Source of the DNA: Gonium pectorale
Taxonomy: Eukaryota > Chlorophyta > Chlorophyceae > Chlamydomonadales > Volvocaceae
Reading direction: 5' to 3'
Length of the DNA: 64,000 bases
Assembly (NCBI GenBank): GCA_001584585.1
Contig: LSYV01000035.1
Span: forward strand, 240,517 to 304,516
The translations under genes were made by a program, and so were the position numbers. Below, in pieces: positions 13,170 to 25,254 of the stretch. Position 1 is the stretch's first letter, and every line of letters starts with the position of its first letter. The notes under the pieces were generated by a model. That model had not been told where the DNA came from, did no database searches, and worked only from the letters and a program-made list of their open reading frames with translations.

Positions 13170-13910
13170 TCACTTGCCCACGAACTTCTCCACATCCGCC
13201 AGCCACGCCTGGTATTCCCGCTGCTCCTTGTCGTAAATGAGGAAGCGCAGGTACTCGCCCAGCTCGGCCGTGATGCCGCGCTCCTCCAGATAGGCCCCAA
13301 ACGTGCGCTGCAGGTTGTCGTCGAGCTCATCAAAGACAGGCCCCGAGTACATCGACTCAGATCCGAGGCCGTCCTTGGGCTCCAGAGAGACGTGGTTGAT
13401 GTTGACAGAGTTCCCGTCGCTCTCGCACTCAAACACGAGGTTCTTCTCACCCTTGCTGACCGACACGTTGAAGGCGACGGTGGAGACGCCCTCGCTGTCC
13501 TCGGTCTCCTCGCCCTCATACGGCGACGGCTGGTTATTCACGTGGAGGTCGATGTTGATCTCCTCACCCTTGTAAGTTCGGGAGAGGGAGAGGAGCGTGT
13601 CCCCTGGCTGCTCGGTCAGCTTGAAGGGCGCGGGCGGGCCCCCCGACACCTGCTCCGGGCGCGTGTAGTTTTTCTTCTCGTACTCCACCTCCTCCTGAAG
13701 CAGGCTGCTGAGGCTGCTCTGCAGCCCCGTGCTAGTGGTAAACCCGCGGCATAGCGCGGCCGCCGTTCGGAGGAGCGAAGCTGATTGCACTGCCAGCGCA
13801 GGCTCCTGAGCGACGGTCCGCGCGGCAAGCGCGGCCGCCTGGTTCCTTGCCGCGCTGCATTGCTGCAGCACGCCGCAGATGCCGCGCAGAAGCCGCTGTC
13901 GGGAGGCCAT
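13170..13910 (-). CDS. Mitochondrial p32/MAM33 family acidic matrix protein
   Basis: Single-exon gene, 246 aa. The ATG at 13910 (MASRQRLLRG) was preferred because the frame's further extension begins with GTG. The N-terminal ~60 residues are Ala/Arg/Ser/Leu-rich with almost no acidic residues, fitting a mitochondrial transit peptide ending near GFTTSTG. The mature part is acidic and follows the p32/C1QBP/MAM33 (mitochondrial glycoprotein) pattern: KGEEINIDLHVNNQ, VAFNVSVSKGEKNLVFECES, a short acidic loop, then FDELDDNLQRTFGAYLEERG and the C-terminal EYLRFLIYDKEQREYQAWL helix. By family it forms a doughnut-shaped trimer in the matrix and supports mitochondrial translation and OXPHOS assembly. 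The absence of introns contrasts with its neighbours. It is divergent from the small gene at 14345. Confidence 0.9.
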   Translation of the reverse strand: MASRQRLLRGICGVLQQCSAARNQAAALAARTVAQEPALAVQSASLLRTAAALCRGFTTSTGLQSSLSSLLQEEVEYEKKNYTRPEQVSGGPPAPFKLTEQPGDTLLSLSRTYKGEEINIDLHVNNQPSPYEGEETEDSEGVSTVAFNVSVSKGEKNLVFECESDGNSVNINHVSLEPKDGLGSESMYSGPVFDELDDNLQRTFGAYLEERGITAELGEYLRFLIYDKEQREYQAWLADVEKFVGK

Positions 13911-14344
13911 CGTGGACACCGAAGACGATCAACGCGTACACCCCGCAAGCAGTCGCAAGCTCCACGTAAACAAGCGATGCCACTTGATCGACGCAGACAA
14001 TATGCACATTGATGGGAGACGGCCCATCGCCGGAAGCTCGTCCTGCTCACGACAGGAAACTTCCTGCCTCACGAAAGGTCGGCGACGATTCTTGCCGCTC
14101 AATGCACGCGCACAGATTCTACTCTCCACGTGTCTAATATTGCATTATCGCGCTTGATCGCTTGTGTGTCTTATAACATAATGACTGAGTAACTTTGCCG
14201 AGGTTTCGGCAAAGCATTCAAGATTCTTGTAGTGTTGAAGCGCTGAATCAGTTTGCGATACCTGTGGGTCAGGCAACACCATAGCGGCATAGGCATTCAC
14301 CTGTCGCTCGGCTCTAGGACGCCCCTTGCCCAGCCGGTGTCAAA
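13911..14344. promoter_or_regulatory. Divergent promoter region MAM33 / small gene
   Basis: 434 bases between divergently oriented start codons, inferred to contain both promoters. I see no recognisable operator; the only structure noticed is a short 'tttgccgaggtttcggcaaag' type imperfect palindrome near 14193-14213. Confidence 0.35.
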
Positions 14345-14984
14345 ATGGATGACTCAGTGGAGCCTCGCAAGACAAAGAAGCAGTTCGCCCGAGTTGGCGC
14401 GAACTCGGTCCACATTGTGGGCCCACACTGCGGGATAGCGGCCGAGTACATGGAGCCATCGCCGAAGAAGACGATTCCCATTGCTGCTCTGGAAGCGGCC
14501 CGGGGTGTAGAGACTCACATGATCAAGGCGCGCAAGGTAGGCGACATGCAATGACGGGGGCGGACGCATGTTGACGGGCGGGCTTGTTGGGCGTGTTGGG
14601 GCGCTTGTCAGCTCCCGTTATCTTTACCACGGCTGCTACGGCGGTGCTCTGTTGTTGCATGTTGATCATCTGCTGTGGTCTGCACGTCCATGCGTGTCTG
14701 CGGTGTGCGGCTTGGGATGACGTGGTTGGGCCTTAGGCAGGTACTGTAAAATGGGGTTGGCTGCAGAGGGCCTTGCGTTCCGTAAGTGTATGTACTATGT
14801 TTTGGCGAACATTGTTTGCAAGAGAGCGCAACTGCTGCATGCACCGAGTCCAGCCGTATCTGGTCGTGAGTTCGCATGGCATGCATCTCGTGCCCTTCCT
14901 AACACAACGCAGACCGCTGACTCGTTGAAGGCCCGTGAGAACAGCAGCCACATCTACACGGCGGGGAAGGGCTGGGGAGGATGA
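14345..14984 (+). CDS. Small unknown protein, two exons
   Basis: Exons 14345-14536 and 14913-14984 are joined in phase 0 through a clean gtaggc...acgcag intron, giving 87 aa. I do not recognise the family. The protein is basic at its N-terminus (EPRKTKKQFARVG), contains HIVGPHCGIAAEYMEPSPKK, then an Ala/Glu helix (IAALEAARGVETHMIKAR) running into the second exon, and ends SSHIYTAGKGWGG. There is no signal peptide or membrane segment. Support for it as a real gene comes from the good start context (AAAATGG), protein-like composition across the splice, and its position in a divergent pair with MAM33. It could be a small structural or cilia-associated protein, but nothing in the sequence proves that. 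Confidence 0.6.
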
Positions 14985-17118
14985 GCGGCAGCCGGCAGGC
15001 CCGCTGAGGGCCTACGATGACAATCATGTGAAGGTGGACACCAGTAGCCGCTACTCTACCTCGTGGGAAGGTGTCAAAGGTTCACTGGAAAGGGCTTGAC
15101 CTGTTTGTGCTCGGTCTCCATAGATCTATGGGGCTCGGTTACCTGCATTCCATAGACAGTGCCGGGATGCCTGAGGCAAGGGCTCTCGCGTTCGTATTTT
15201 GGGAGTCGATGCCCATGCTGTCGGGCGTTGAGGATATCCAGTCCTACGCGCATCCATCTGAAGCCGTGGTCTTTACGTCCCTTGAAGGGCATCGGCCCAA
15301 TGTATTGTGCTGTATATTTCTGTTACACGTGCATCCATGTACATCGGGCCTGCGCTTGCTTTGCACCTTAGGTGCAACGTGTGTTTCCGCTCAGTCAACA
15401 TCACTCCAGCAGTATTGTATATGCATTCCCGGTCGTTCTTACTATTGTATGACCTTGCCGTCATCTGGAATGGGTACAATGTGAACGAAGTGGCATGCTC
15501 ATTACGGTCTGCTGTGTTCGGCATGTTGGGGGTGGTTGCAGGATCCGCGCACCTTGATCCTGAGACGCAGTGACTGGAACGCGCTGCCAAGGCTTCCAGT
15601 GACCGCATTACGCAGTGGAGGAAAAGACGCCTGGTGGATCTTGATGGGATTCTGTCGAGGGGCGCACCAGCAACTGCGGCGCACAGGACAGGCGTGCCGA
15701 GTATAGTGTCGGTAGGCATTTGTTGGAAGTATAACTTAGGGTTCCAGGCGTGAACGCATTCTTGCCTGGTTGTGTTTCACCCTCTCTGCTATGGCGGGTC
15801 GGGAGCCAATCGGCTTGTGTGGTCTGCAACCCTTCTCTGGGGCGCCTGTAAACTATCATGCTGTGACATGGTGAATATCTGTTGCACGAGCGCAATGGCC
15901 GGGTCACGATGTGCGACCTCAATAGGCGCCCTTTGCAGCTGAGTTGAGATTTATTATGTTCCTTTATTGGAGTCCTTCATCAGTAGAAGTGCGAGTGAAT
16001 CTCAGCGGGCCCGCTGGCAATCTTTCGCCTTCTAGGGCACGCCGAGGGCAGGGTTTCGGCGGTTCTCCCCTGGGCGGGCTGTCTGTCCCTCCCGCTGTCT
16101 GCGCCCAGTCTTGCCTCTCCTCTTGTAACCTTCCACAGAAATGAAAATGCTTGATTACGCTGCTGAAATTATAGAGGTAGCCTTCCCTGCTGCTGTTTTT
16201 CTAATAGGAATGCACACGACATACGTGTCTAGCTAGGAATGGATCCCCCTTGACACTTCTTTACCCACCCTTATCTGTCTGCAGAATACGGGCGGCGCGG
16301 TCGGGCAAAGCCAACTGTTCGCGAGGGGAGAAGACGGGTGGAGCCGGGTGGGGGAGTGGGGCGACCCGTGGACCTTGATAGTGTGTGTCAAGGGAGCTGA
16401 TAATGACATTCAACGGGGCCTTCAATGCGACGCTGTTATGTATGCGTAACGAAGCGGTCATAACTATAAGCCGGTTGCTAAGCCTTACGCACGAGCCGAC
16501 ATACATGTCATGTTACAGAACGGACATCGCAGCCGTGCTTTCACTACACGCTCCGCGCAACGTACGAGGAGTACCGGGGTTGACTACTTCTCGTACGTCG
16601 CTCTCGTATGAATTAGCCATCACTCCAACACCGCTCCATTATAGTGCACGCGTGTGAATGTTCTGTAGACTCTGCTGTTGTCATTACCAAGCTTCACTAC
16701 CGGACTTTACGCTCGCCTGTCAACTCCAACCTTTTTGGCCTCCTGCATTTTATTGAGACCTCGCAAATCCTTAGCATCACCCAAGTATTTTACAATGAAA
16801 GGGCCGGCTGACCACACCACGATGCCTAGCTCCTTTCAGCGCAGCAAGACCCAGCTATGCTCGGGCTGCTCACTTCTGCAGAGAGCCCGTGGGCCCCGGC
16901 CGTCGCTACGTATCGGTACTTGCACAAAGTAAGCGCTTTCTTGCGCTAGCCTGCTGCAGTCGCTGTCTGTTGATGATTGCCACATGCACGCAAATTTTGG
17001 TGCGCTTAGCTCTTCAATAGCTTGGTCAAGTTAAGCACGTTCCGGAAACACGTCTTGCCTCCTGAACGCGCATTCTGAATTGCAAGCGAGACAGCAGACG
17101 CAAAGCTGCTTATGTCTT
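14985..17118. other. Intergenic region with no recognised gene
   Basis: About 2.1 kb. Composition is more AT-rich than the genes, and open frames are short. Around 16112-16142 is a pyrimidine-rich stretch (gcctctcctcttgtaacctt...) that resembles stretches near 37607 and 63075. Nothing else could be supported. Confidence 0.5.
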
Positions 17119-20100
17119 ATGGTGATGTGTAACGCGGCTATGGCCCCGCAGGCGCTCGTTGCCCGTCCGGGCCCAAGCGGTAGCTGCTGTGCAGGCTGTG
17201 GGCGGCCTGGTGCACATATCCGGTGAGTTGTCCTGTTTCGCAGTAATGAGCTCGAGCCGCGGATGCGGGTGGCCGGCCTGCTAAAACCCCACCCGGCCTG
17301 CGGTCTGACTCCGACCCGTGCATGTCAAACGCGTGTCCAAAGGACTCTCTTGAAACTTTGCTACAACTATATGGTGTTTTGGTCATAATTTGTTCTGGCC
17401 TATCACGGCCGCCTCCCGCAGAGACTTGGATCATGGCAGGGTCCGCAGCCCTGGCGCTGTCAGTGCCAGTCGCCTTCGGCGCTATCCAAGAATCCGGCAG
17501 GTGGGCAGGGAAGTGCTGCAACTGGGTCACCTCTTGCCCCTCATGCAGCACATTACAGCAACAACGTTGGGCTGCAGGGTTCAGAGCGTCAGCCCGTCAG
17601 AGGCCTCTATCCTGCTGAAGACCGGTACAAACATCAAGCTTATCGACGTGCGCTCCCGGGTACGGTGTGGTGCGGGCATGGCGTCTCCGTTCGCCTTTAT
17701 TAGCATGCCCAGGAGGTCACCAAAGGTGCACGGCGTAACTTCCAGCACATACTCCCTCGCAGCTCGAGGTGAAGATCGAGGGGTTGCCTCTAAAGCCTAA
17801 TGCGCGGAAGGCCCGCGTGATACACGCTCCATTTAACGAGGTAAATGGTAGCTTCGCATGGGCCATCGGCGTCTGATCATCAATTCCCCGTGTCACCTCA
17901 TCCCACCCGCTCAAAATACCGATGATATTGCCGGCGATAATGTCACCGGTACGTATTGACACATGACCCATTTCTGACCTCCTGGCTGTGCACATGCGCA
18001 GCTGCGCGGCGGCAAGCTGGTACCCAGCCCCTCTTTCCTTGACGACGTTCTCTTCGCCAGCGGCGTCGACACAGACACCAGCCTTGTCGTCCTGAGCTCG
18101 TGAGTTGGTGGGCACGCATTGATGATGGATTAGCTAAAACCCTGGTCGACTGTGACACCCACGCCCAGTACGGATGTCGTTAGCGTGATGAGACCTAGGC
18201 ACGTTCCCTCATAACTCCGGCCCGCAGGCGTGGCAGCGAGACCTGCCGGGCAGCTGCCAAGGCGCTGGCCTCTCTCGGAAAGCACGACATCTACACCGTG
18301 GAGGGCGGTTTTAGGGGCTGGCAGGTAAGGAGCTCCGCCGGTCCGCAGCCTCTCCGCAGCCAGGGCTCCCACGCAGCCTGGGGCGTGGGGGGCAGGCGAA
18401 TGCTATTTCATGCTCTGGTGCTCTGCACGCTGGGGGGTTACTTAAGTCCCAAGCCTACACGCGCACCCAAATTGCAGGCAGCTGGACTCGACATCGACAC
18501 CTCCACGCTCGCCTCCGGTGAGAGCGAGTCTGATTATTACGGCGAGCTGTACGACACGTCCGCTGTGCGCGACGCGGCCACGCGCGGCGGCGTGGAGGAG
18601 GTGCTGCTGGACTCGGCGCGCGCCCGTGGCCCCCTGGATGCACTCTTGCGGGTGCCCTTCAAGCCCAAGCTGCTCGACGTGCTGCGGCAGGGTGCGTGGG
18701 TCACTCATCTCACCTGCCCGTCACTCCGTGTCCCCACCTGCACTCCGTGTCCCCACCTTTGTGGCGCTCGCTCTTGATCTTTGCTCCGCAGTTTGCGGAT
18801 CACACTGTCGATTCCCTTCCCTTGGGTGCCGTCGCCCTCCGTGGTGTCTTAGCCATGATTTTGGGGTATCAGATCCCGTCTATCTGCATTGCTTCCATTT
18901 TCCTTGTGCCGCTTGCGTAGGTTACACGATGGCGGACCTGCAGCGGGATGTGGTGGCGGGCACCGTGGTCGGCGTCATCGCTCTGGCACTGGGCATGGCG
19001 CTGGGCATTGCATCTGACAGCACCCCTGCCGTCGGGTATGCGAAGCAGTCCACCGGCAGAGTCTTTGCGCCCTCGCCCTTGCGCCGTCCTCTGATTCACG
19101 AATCTCAGGAATCATAGGCTGAGCCTGGCCTTGGTGCCTCGCCACCGCAGCGCAGCGCTGAGAATAAAGCGCCGCTGCATCAGCTCTTTCCCGCTAGCCC
19201 CTGCGACAGGCTCCTTCATGGATGCACCTGCACCCGCCTCATGAGACTGACTCGTGCTGCTGCATCGCGCAACCCCTTGCCAACCCGTGCCAGCGTCTAC
19301 ACGGTGGTGGTGGGCGGCCTGCTGGCGTCCCTGCTGTCCGGCTCCCGCGTCACGGTTGTGGGCCCCACCGCTGCCTTTATCCCCATCGTGGCGGGCGTGG
19401 CGCACGACCACGGCGTGGCCGGCCTGGTGGCGTGCACGGGGCTGGCGGGCCTGATGCTCATGGCCATGGGCGCCTCGGGCATGGGCGGGATCATCCGGTA
19501 GGTTTCGCGCAACAACCATTGCGGGCTGTGCTCACGGTAAGGTTTTGGACCACTCCCATCATGGGGTGCGTAAAGGCGCTTGGGGCGACCTGCCAGGCGG
19601 CTGGCACCAGCCGGCTCTAAGGCAGAAACGGGCGACGCCTGTATTGCTGCACTGCCGATGCGAGTCAGAACTTAAGCATAGGGTTTTAAGTACCGAATGG
19701 CAGGGCCTGCGCTTTCTTTACTCAGCACCTAAGTTCACCACTCGGAACCCGCGTAGGTACGTGCCAAAACCCGTTGTCACGGGTTTTACGGCCGGCATTG
19801 CGACATATATCTTCGGTACGCAGGTGAGAGACGCGCCACAGTGACAGCTGCACGCGCGCGCGTTATCTGTGGCCTTGCCATGCAGTTGCACATGCCGGTC
19901 CGGAAATTTAGAGAATGCAAAAGCCACAGGTGTCGCCCGTGCCCCTACTATCCTCCTCCAACTGGCCTCCGCGCGCGTTCTGAATCGCAGATCAAGGATT
20001 TCCTAGGCCTGGGCGCCCCGGGTCGGCTGCCCGAGGGCGTGCCCATCCCGACGGAATTCCTCGAGAAGGTGGTGTACCTTGGTGAGCGCCATGTGCTTAG

Positions 20101-23100
20101 GCCTGCCGCGCAGCTTGCTTTGTCGGCTGAGTCGCCATTCCGAAGCGCGATTGACACGTCCTTGGGGCATGCGTCTTAGAATAAGGAAAATCCCCTTCTA
20201 CGGCCCCCGAACGCGCGCCTTTGGTACCATGCTGCCGTGCCACAGGTAGCCACCTGGACACGGCGCACGTGCCCTCGATCGCCATGGGCATCGGCTGCCT
20301 GGTCCTCCTCAAGACCTGGCCCAAGGAGTGGGCCAAGGTACGCCCATATGCCAGCATCTACATGGCCGTGTCTGGTACCCGCTCACCCACACGATTCTAC
20401 GGCACATCGCAGCGCTTTCGCGTCTTGGCTAACCCTGGAGCCTACGCTGCGCGACGCAGGTCGTACCGCCGCCCATCCTGGCCATCGCGGCCGGCACGCT
20501 GGGCCTGCAGCTGTTCAGCGCTCTGCAGCCTGGGACGGACCTGGGCATCGAGACCATCGGCTCGCACTTCGGGGCAGGGGCCATTCCGCGCTCCCTGCCC
20601 TCGCTCCACTGGCCTGAGGGCTTTGAGTGAGTTTGGCACGCTGAGCATGCTGCCGCAATGGTGCCTGTATGCATACTTGGGGCGCCGTTGTGGCCTGTGC
20701 ACCCGGAGCAGTCCTCTTGGGTTTGCATTGAAACTTGTGGCCCCCTACGACCGGTTGTATCCCGTGGTCTAAAGCCTGTATCACTGTCTCCGACCCGTTA
20801 CATCTCCGATCCCACAGCCCGGCAGACCTGCCCAGCCTCGTGTACCCCGCCGCCACCATCGCCATGCTGGCCGCAAGTGAGTTAGGCATGCTGTTGTACT
20901 GCCTGGCATAGGACACGCTGCGTGTGTGTGTTCGTTTCGTCGTCATAACAACTGTTGCCGGATCCGTTTGGCCACAGTCGAGTCGCTGCTGTGCGCCCGG
21001 GTTGCGGACGGCATGATCAACGACAAGCACGACTCCAACACGGAGCTGATCTCGCAGGTGTGCGTCGGGGTCTTATTGGGACTGGTGGTCCAAAGGAAAC
21101 GAATGCTCGTGGACTCAGGCGGAGCCAGCCACAGCGACACACGTGACCCTGCACCGAGCAGATTTGCTGTCCTTTGGACCCATTGGGTGTTGTATGTTGT
21201 AGCTGATCAATTTGTCTGAAGCCCAACCCCTGCCCTACCATGCGCAGGGCGTTGCGAATTTGGCATGCGCGGCTTTCGGCTGCCTCCCTGCGACGGGCGC
21301 GCTTGCCCGCACGGCCGCAAACATTCGCGCTGGAGGCCGCTCGCCGGTCTCCGGCATTGTGCATGCGCTGACAGTGGCTGCGGTCGTGTTGGCGGCGGCC
21401 CCGTACGCCGAGTACATCCCTCTGCCAGCGCTGTCGGCGGTCCTGGTGGTGGGTCAGCTTGGTACTGAACGCGGATGCAGCTGGACGTGTTAGCCCATCC
21501 CTGCCGCTTTGAGGCTGCGCTAATTCAAAAAACCTTGAATTCGGTACAATGTCACCCGTATATCAGGTTGGCTGGCTGCTGCCTCGCCTGGTGCTCAACC
21601 ATATATACCGTGACATCATGTCCCATAGCTCTTGCCAGGATCGTGACACCAACCAAACCGGATTCCATACGGCAGGTGGTTGCCATCAACATGGGCGAGT
21701 GGCACAACTTTGAGCACCTGCCGAAGTGTGAGTGGTGCGGGCATGGGCGGGCTTGCAGTAGGGCGCCTCTGTGAAGTGGCTTTCGACGGGTCGCTCGGCA
21801 CCCTGCTCCATGTACGGTCCCTCCTGCCCGCCCACTGCAATGGCCCGAATGGGCAGTGCTGACGGCCTATTGCCTCGTCTTGCTGCTTGCAGGGCCCAAG
21901 AACGACGCGCAGCTCTTCCTCATTGCCTTCAGCCTGACCGTGCTGCAGGACGTCGCGGTGGCGGTGGCCTTCGGGATGGTCATCGCGCTGGCGGTGTTCG
22001 TACAGGTGGGCGGTGTGGTACGCGCTTTTACCGGCGGCTGCAGCATCGCCCGGGACATGCGGGTTGACAGGGTCAATAGCTTCAGGTTGTTAATAATTTT
22101 CGTAGGGCTTGACTGCCGATCCCGTTCATTTTTCGCCTCCATCTCCGTCCTCATTCGCACTCAACTCGCCCCATAGGACGTCTCTTCGACCATGCACGTC
22201 CGCGCGCTCCCGCCCCGGGCCGTCATCACGCCGCCAGACCACGATCCCGCCGCCGGCCTGCTCGACGTCGACGCTGACGACGAGCCGTACCGCCGCACAT
22301 CCGCCGTGCTTACATCTACCGGCAGCTCCGTGGGCAACGACGGCGACGATGACGAGCCCGTCGAGGGCCCGCCGCTGGCCACGCCCGTGATGGCTGGCTC
22401 GGCCACTCGCGGCGTGCTGGCGGCGGGTACCCTGCGGTGCGTCGTGCCCCAGGGCACCGTGTACGTTGAGGTACGAGAGTGAGAGGAGGGTGGATTGCGG
22501 CGGCGCGTTGATATGGATGCACGGTGCATGTGCACGTGCACCCAGACCTGGATGCTTCAAACCGCAGCACCCATGCAGCTTACCACCTTGGCTGTGCCCG
22601 TGTCTTCTCAGGTCACCGGCTCGCTGTTGTTCGGCGCTGGTGAGATGCTGGAGCGCGCCGTGGAGGCGACCCACTCACAGGACCCCATTCAGGTGCGCCG
22701 GGTACACTTCCACCACGTGAGCCGACAGCGTTACCTGACGCTGTTGATGTACCCGCTGCTATAGCGCATGCCAGCGAAGTCTTTGCGAGCCCGCTTCCGA
22801 AGGTCTCGACCGCGGAACATTTTCCGACTGCTGCCTGGGTGACGGCTTGAGATCGTGCCGTGATTGCTGTACAGTAAACGTACGCTACTGCATGTCCTGG
22901 CAGGTGCTGGTCCTGAACATGTCGCACGTGAACGTCGTGGACGTGTCCGGCCTGGAGGTCCTGGAGGAGGCTCTCCGGCGGCTGGACGAGGACGGCAAGA
23001 TGCTGGTGCTGTGCGGCCTCACGCGCCAGCCGCTGCGCATGATGGCGCGTGCGGGCTTCCTGGACCAGGTGAGTCGGCATGCGGAGCCCCAGAGGTACTG

Positions 23101-23720
23101 CACCCGTGTCACAGCTGCCCGTCGACGCGAACGTTATCTTGCTCACTAAACCTATCTATGACGCGCTCGATCACAGCCTTGCACCTGTGCAAATGCAATG
23201 TGTAATTCTTCGCTGACAAGTCGTGCATTCAGAATAGTAATGGGCTCCTCCGTTGTTGCGTGCCGCTTACGCCAAGCAGGTTGGGCGCGAGAACGTCTGC
23301 CGCAACGTCGAGGCGGCGCTTGCCCGGGCCTCGGCCATTGTGACCTCGCGTCACAGTGAGCTCAAGGGCGCGGCCTTAGCCGTTGCAGCGGCGGGAAGCC
23401 CCATCCGCGAGCACGCACACACCTTTGACATGGCGGGTGGCGGCAACCGGCAGGTGGATGGGTACACGCCAGCGGCGCTGGCGTCTGATGACCTCGGCGA
23501 CATGTGGGTGGCCGCCGCTGTGCCGCGTGATCTACATGAGATGGCGTCGTCCAGCCGCCTTGGCCACGACGGCATCGTGAGCGCGCGGACGCTCATGCAG
23601 CGCTCCGGCAGCAGCGGCAGTGCCGGCGGCACCGCACTGCACCAGGGCGGAGCGCGTGGGCCCTCTGGCGGCAGCATAATGGATACCGACCTATACGCGC
23701 GCGAGAACGGCAGCGCCTGA
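17119..23720 (+). CDS. Rhodanese-SulP-STAS anion transporter fusion
   Basis: Twenty-one exons: 17119-17222, 17422-17659, 17763-17840, 18002-18099, 18228-18324, 18478-18691, 18921-19035, 19294-19497, 19757-19823, 19991-20081, 20246-20337, 20460-20626, 20818-20876, 20978-21057, 21248-21448, 21676-21727, 21893-22005, 22177-22470, 22612-22692, 22904-23068, 23280-23720; ~1016 aa. Residues ~88-205 form a rhodanese domain (SPSEASILLKTGTNIKLIDVRSR ends its first block; TVEGGFRGWQ closes it). A ~70-aa linker follows. The SulP membrane domain (~276-690) carries DLQRDVVAGTVVGVIALALG, VVGPTAAFIPIV, VPKPVVTGFTAGIATYIFG, CLPATGALARTAANIRAGG and VAINMGEWHNFE. A STAS domain follows, with NVVDVSGLEVLEEALRRL, interrupted early by an Asp-rich insert. 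By family it moves sulfate, bicarbonate or a similar anion across the plasma or chloroplast membrane. Exon 1 and the start are tentative. The rhodanese-to-SulP junction runs through three phase-consistent introns, arguing for one gene. Two adjacent genes remain the alternative. Confidence 0.85.
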
Positions 23721-25254
23721 AACGGCTCCTGCGGCCATTTGACAAGTAAAGCGTTTTTGCTTAGTTCGCCAGGTGCCTTGCCTGCGAATGCAGCAAGTGC
23801 CAGTAAACGAGATCTACTGCATGCGGGCTCTTTGAACTACAGCAACTGGCGGGCGCTAAGGACAACGGAAGAGGAAGGCATCTGCAGTACCTTGCGACCG
23901 TGTGTTCGTGCAAGTGTTGGCAATTCCCTTACTGCTGTGCCGCGCGGCGCATCTGCTATTATATGCTACAGAGGAGGCTTGCATTGAATAATGATCATTT
24001 CAAGCACTCAAAGCTGTGTACTAAGCGGCGCGCGCGTGGGGTGTGTGGTATTGTTTCCAGTTCCTATGCGTTTGTGTGTGATGCCGAGTCGTGCGCCCGA
24101 AAGCCGCCTTCACAGCGAAGCGTCGGCGCAGTCTGATGGGTGCGTGGCGACAATCTCGTGAAAACGGAGAGTGTCCTGACCTATGCTTGCCCTGCTATCT
24201 CATGCAGTGATACTACCTGCCTATGCTCCCCGCGCATGAATACTTCTTTTTTCGTATGTTGCTTGGATGACCTGGTTTGCTCCTCCGTCTCACGTCTTTC
24301 CAGTGGGCCGGGTGCACCGGTACCGTTGGTTCCGCTCCATGCTCCCGGAAATCCGTTGCTCCGCATGCGTTTTGCGCCAAATCTGATGCTACTACTACAG
24401 CGCCGGAGCTCTGCGCAAGCCCGGGGACGGAGCCCCGGCCGCCGGCCCTTGAGTGTTTGGTAATGATCGTTCCAACATCACACATTCAGCAAGTCTATCA
24501 CGACCGGGCCTAACAGGGCCGTTTCGCATTCGATTGGTGGGCTGGTAGGGCTGCACTTGCAACTCTAAAAGTGTTCATCGTGTTTCCTAAAACCGAAGTA
24601 GAGCTTCATCGATTCCCGCCGGCACGGCTCAGATAACTAATACATAACCAAGCCCCAGGACTACAAGGGCGCCCTGTCACCGAACCATAGCCGCATGCGA
24701 GCCTGTCAACCTGCCCAGCATACGTACGACACAACGGCAAACGCCACCGCAAGGTGAACCAACTACCCTGATTCTGGACCCTCTAGGGAGGCAAGCGAAA
24801 CCGGATGGTAACATGGTACGGCTGGTCCGCGCAGCGTCACCTCCGAGCACAACGTCGTGCCGGCCTGCAGTAGGGGGTCTCACAGAGAGCGCTCATGATC
24901 ATGCACTTTGGCAGACGGCTCACTGATTAACAGCAGAGCGGCATTGGCCTCACCTGTACAAGGCCAGTGCACATAGCCCATGCGCAGTAAAAGGCATCGT
25001 CATAATGAGCACCATCTTGAGCCGAAACACATTCACAAGTACCCTGCCATGCAATGCTTCATGAAAAGATCCATCCGCAATGCCACCAGCCAAGCGCACC
25101 TGCATGACCATCTGCCAATCCCTTCAGCTATCTATTGACGCAGACAGTACGGGATCGCCTCAACTCCTTCCTTGCATGCCGTGTAAGAGTTTACAATTAC
25201 TTGGCGTGGCTAGCCTTTGCCCCATTACTGGGGTGCAAACACCAAAGACCAACC
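23721..25254. other. Convergent intergenic region
   Basis: About 1.5 kb between the 3' ends of the SulP fusion (+) and the triple PBP gene (-). I see nothing beyond presumptive 3' UTRs; one GC-rich patch at about 24400-24450 (ccggggacggagccccggcc) can fold into a short hairpin. Confidence 0.5.

Noticed and set aside
17434..17518. ATG at 17434 (MAGSAALALSVPV) as the start of the rhodanese-SulP protein
   Set aside because: It is in a different frame from the rhodanese block and would need an unsupported extra intron, whereas the frame entering at 17422 runs straight into the domain. The true start remains uncertain.
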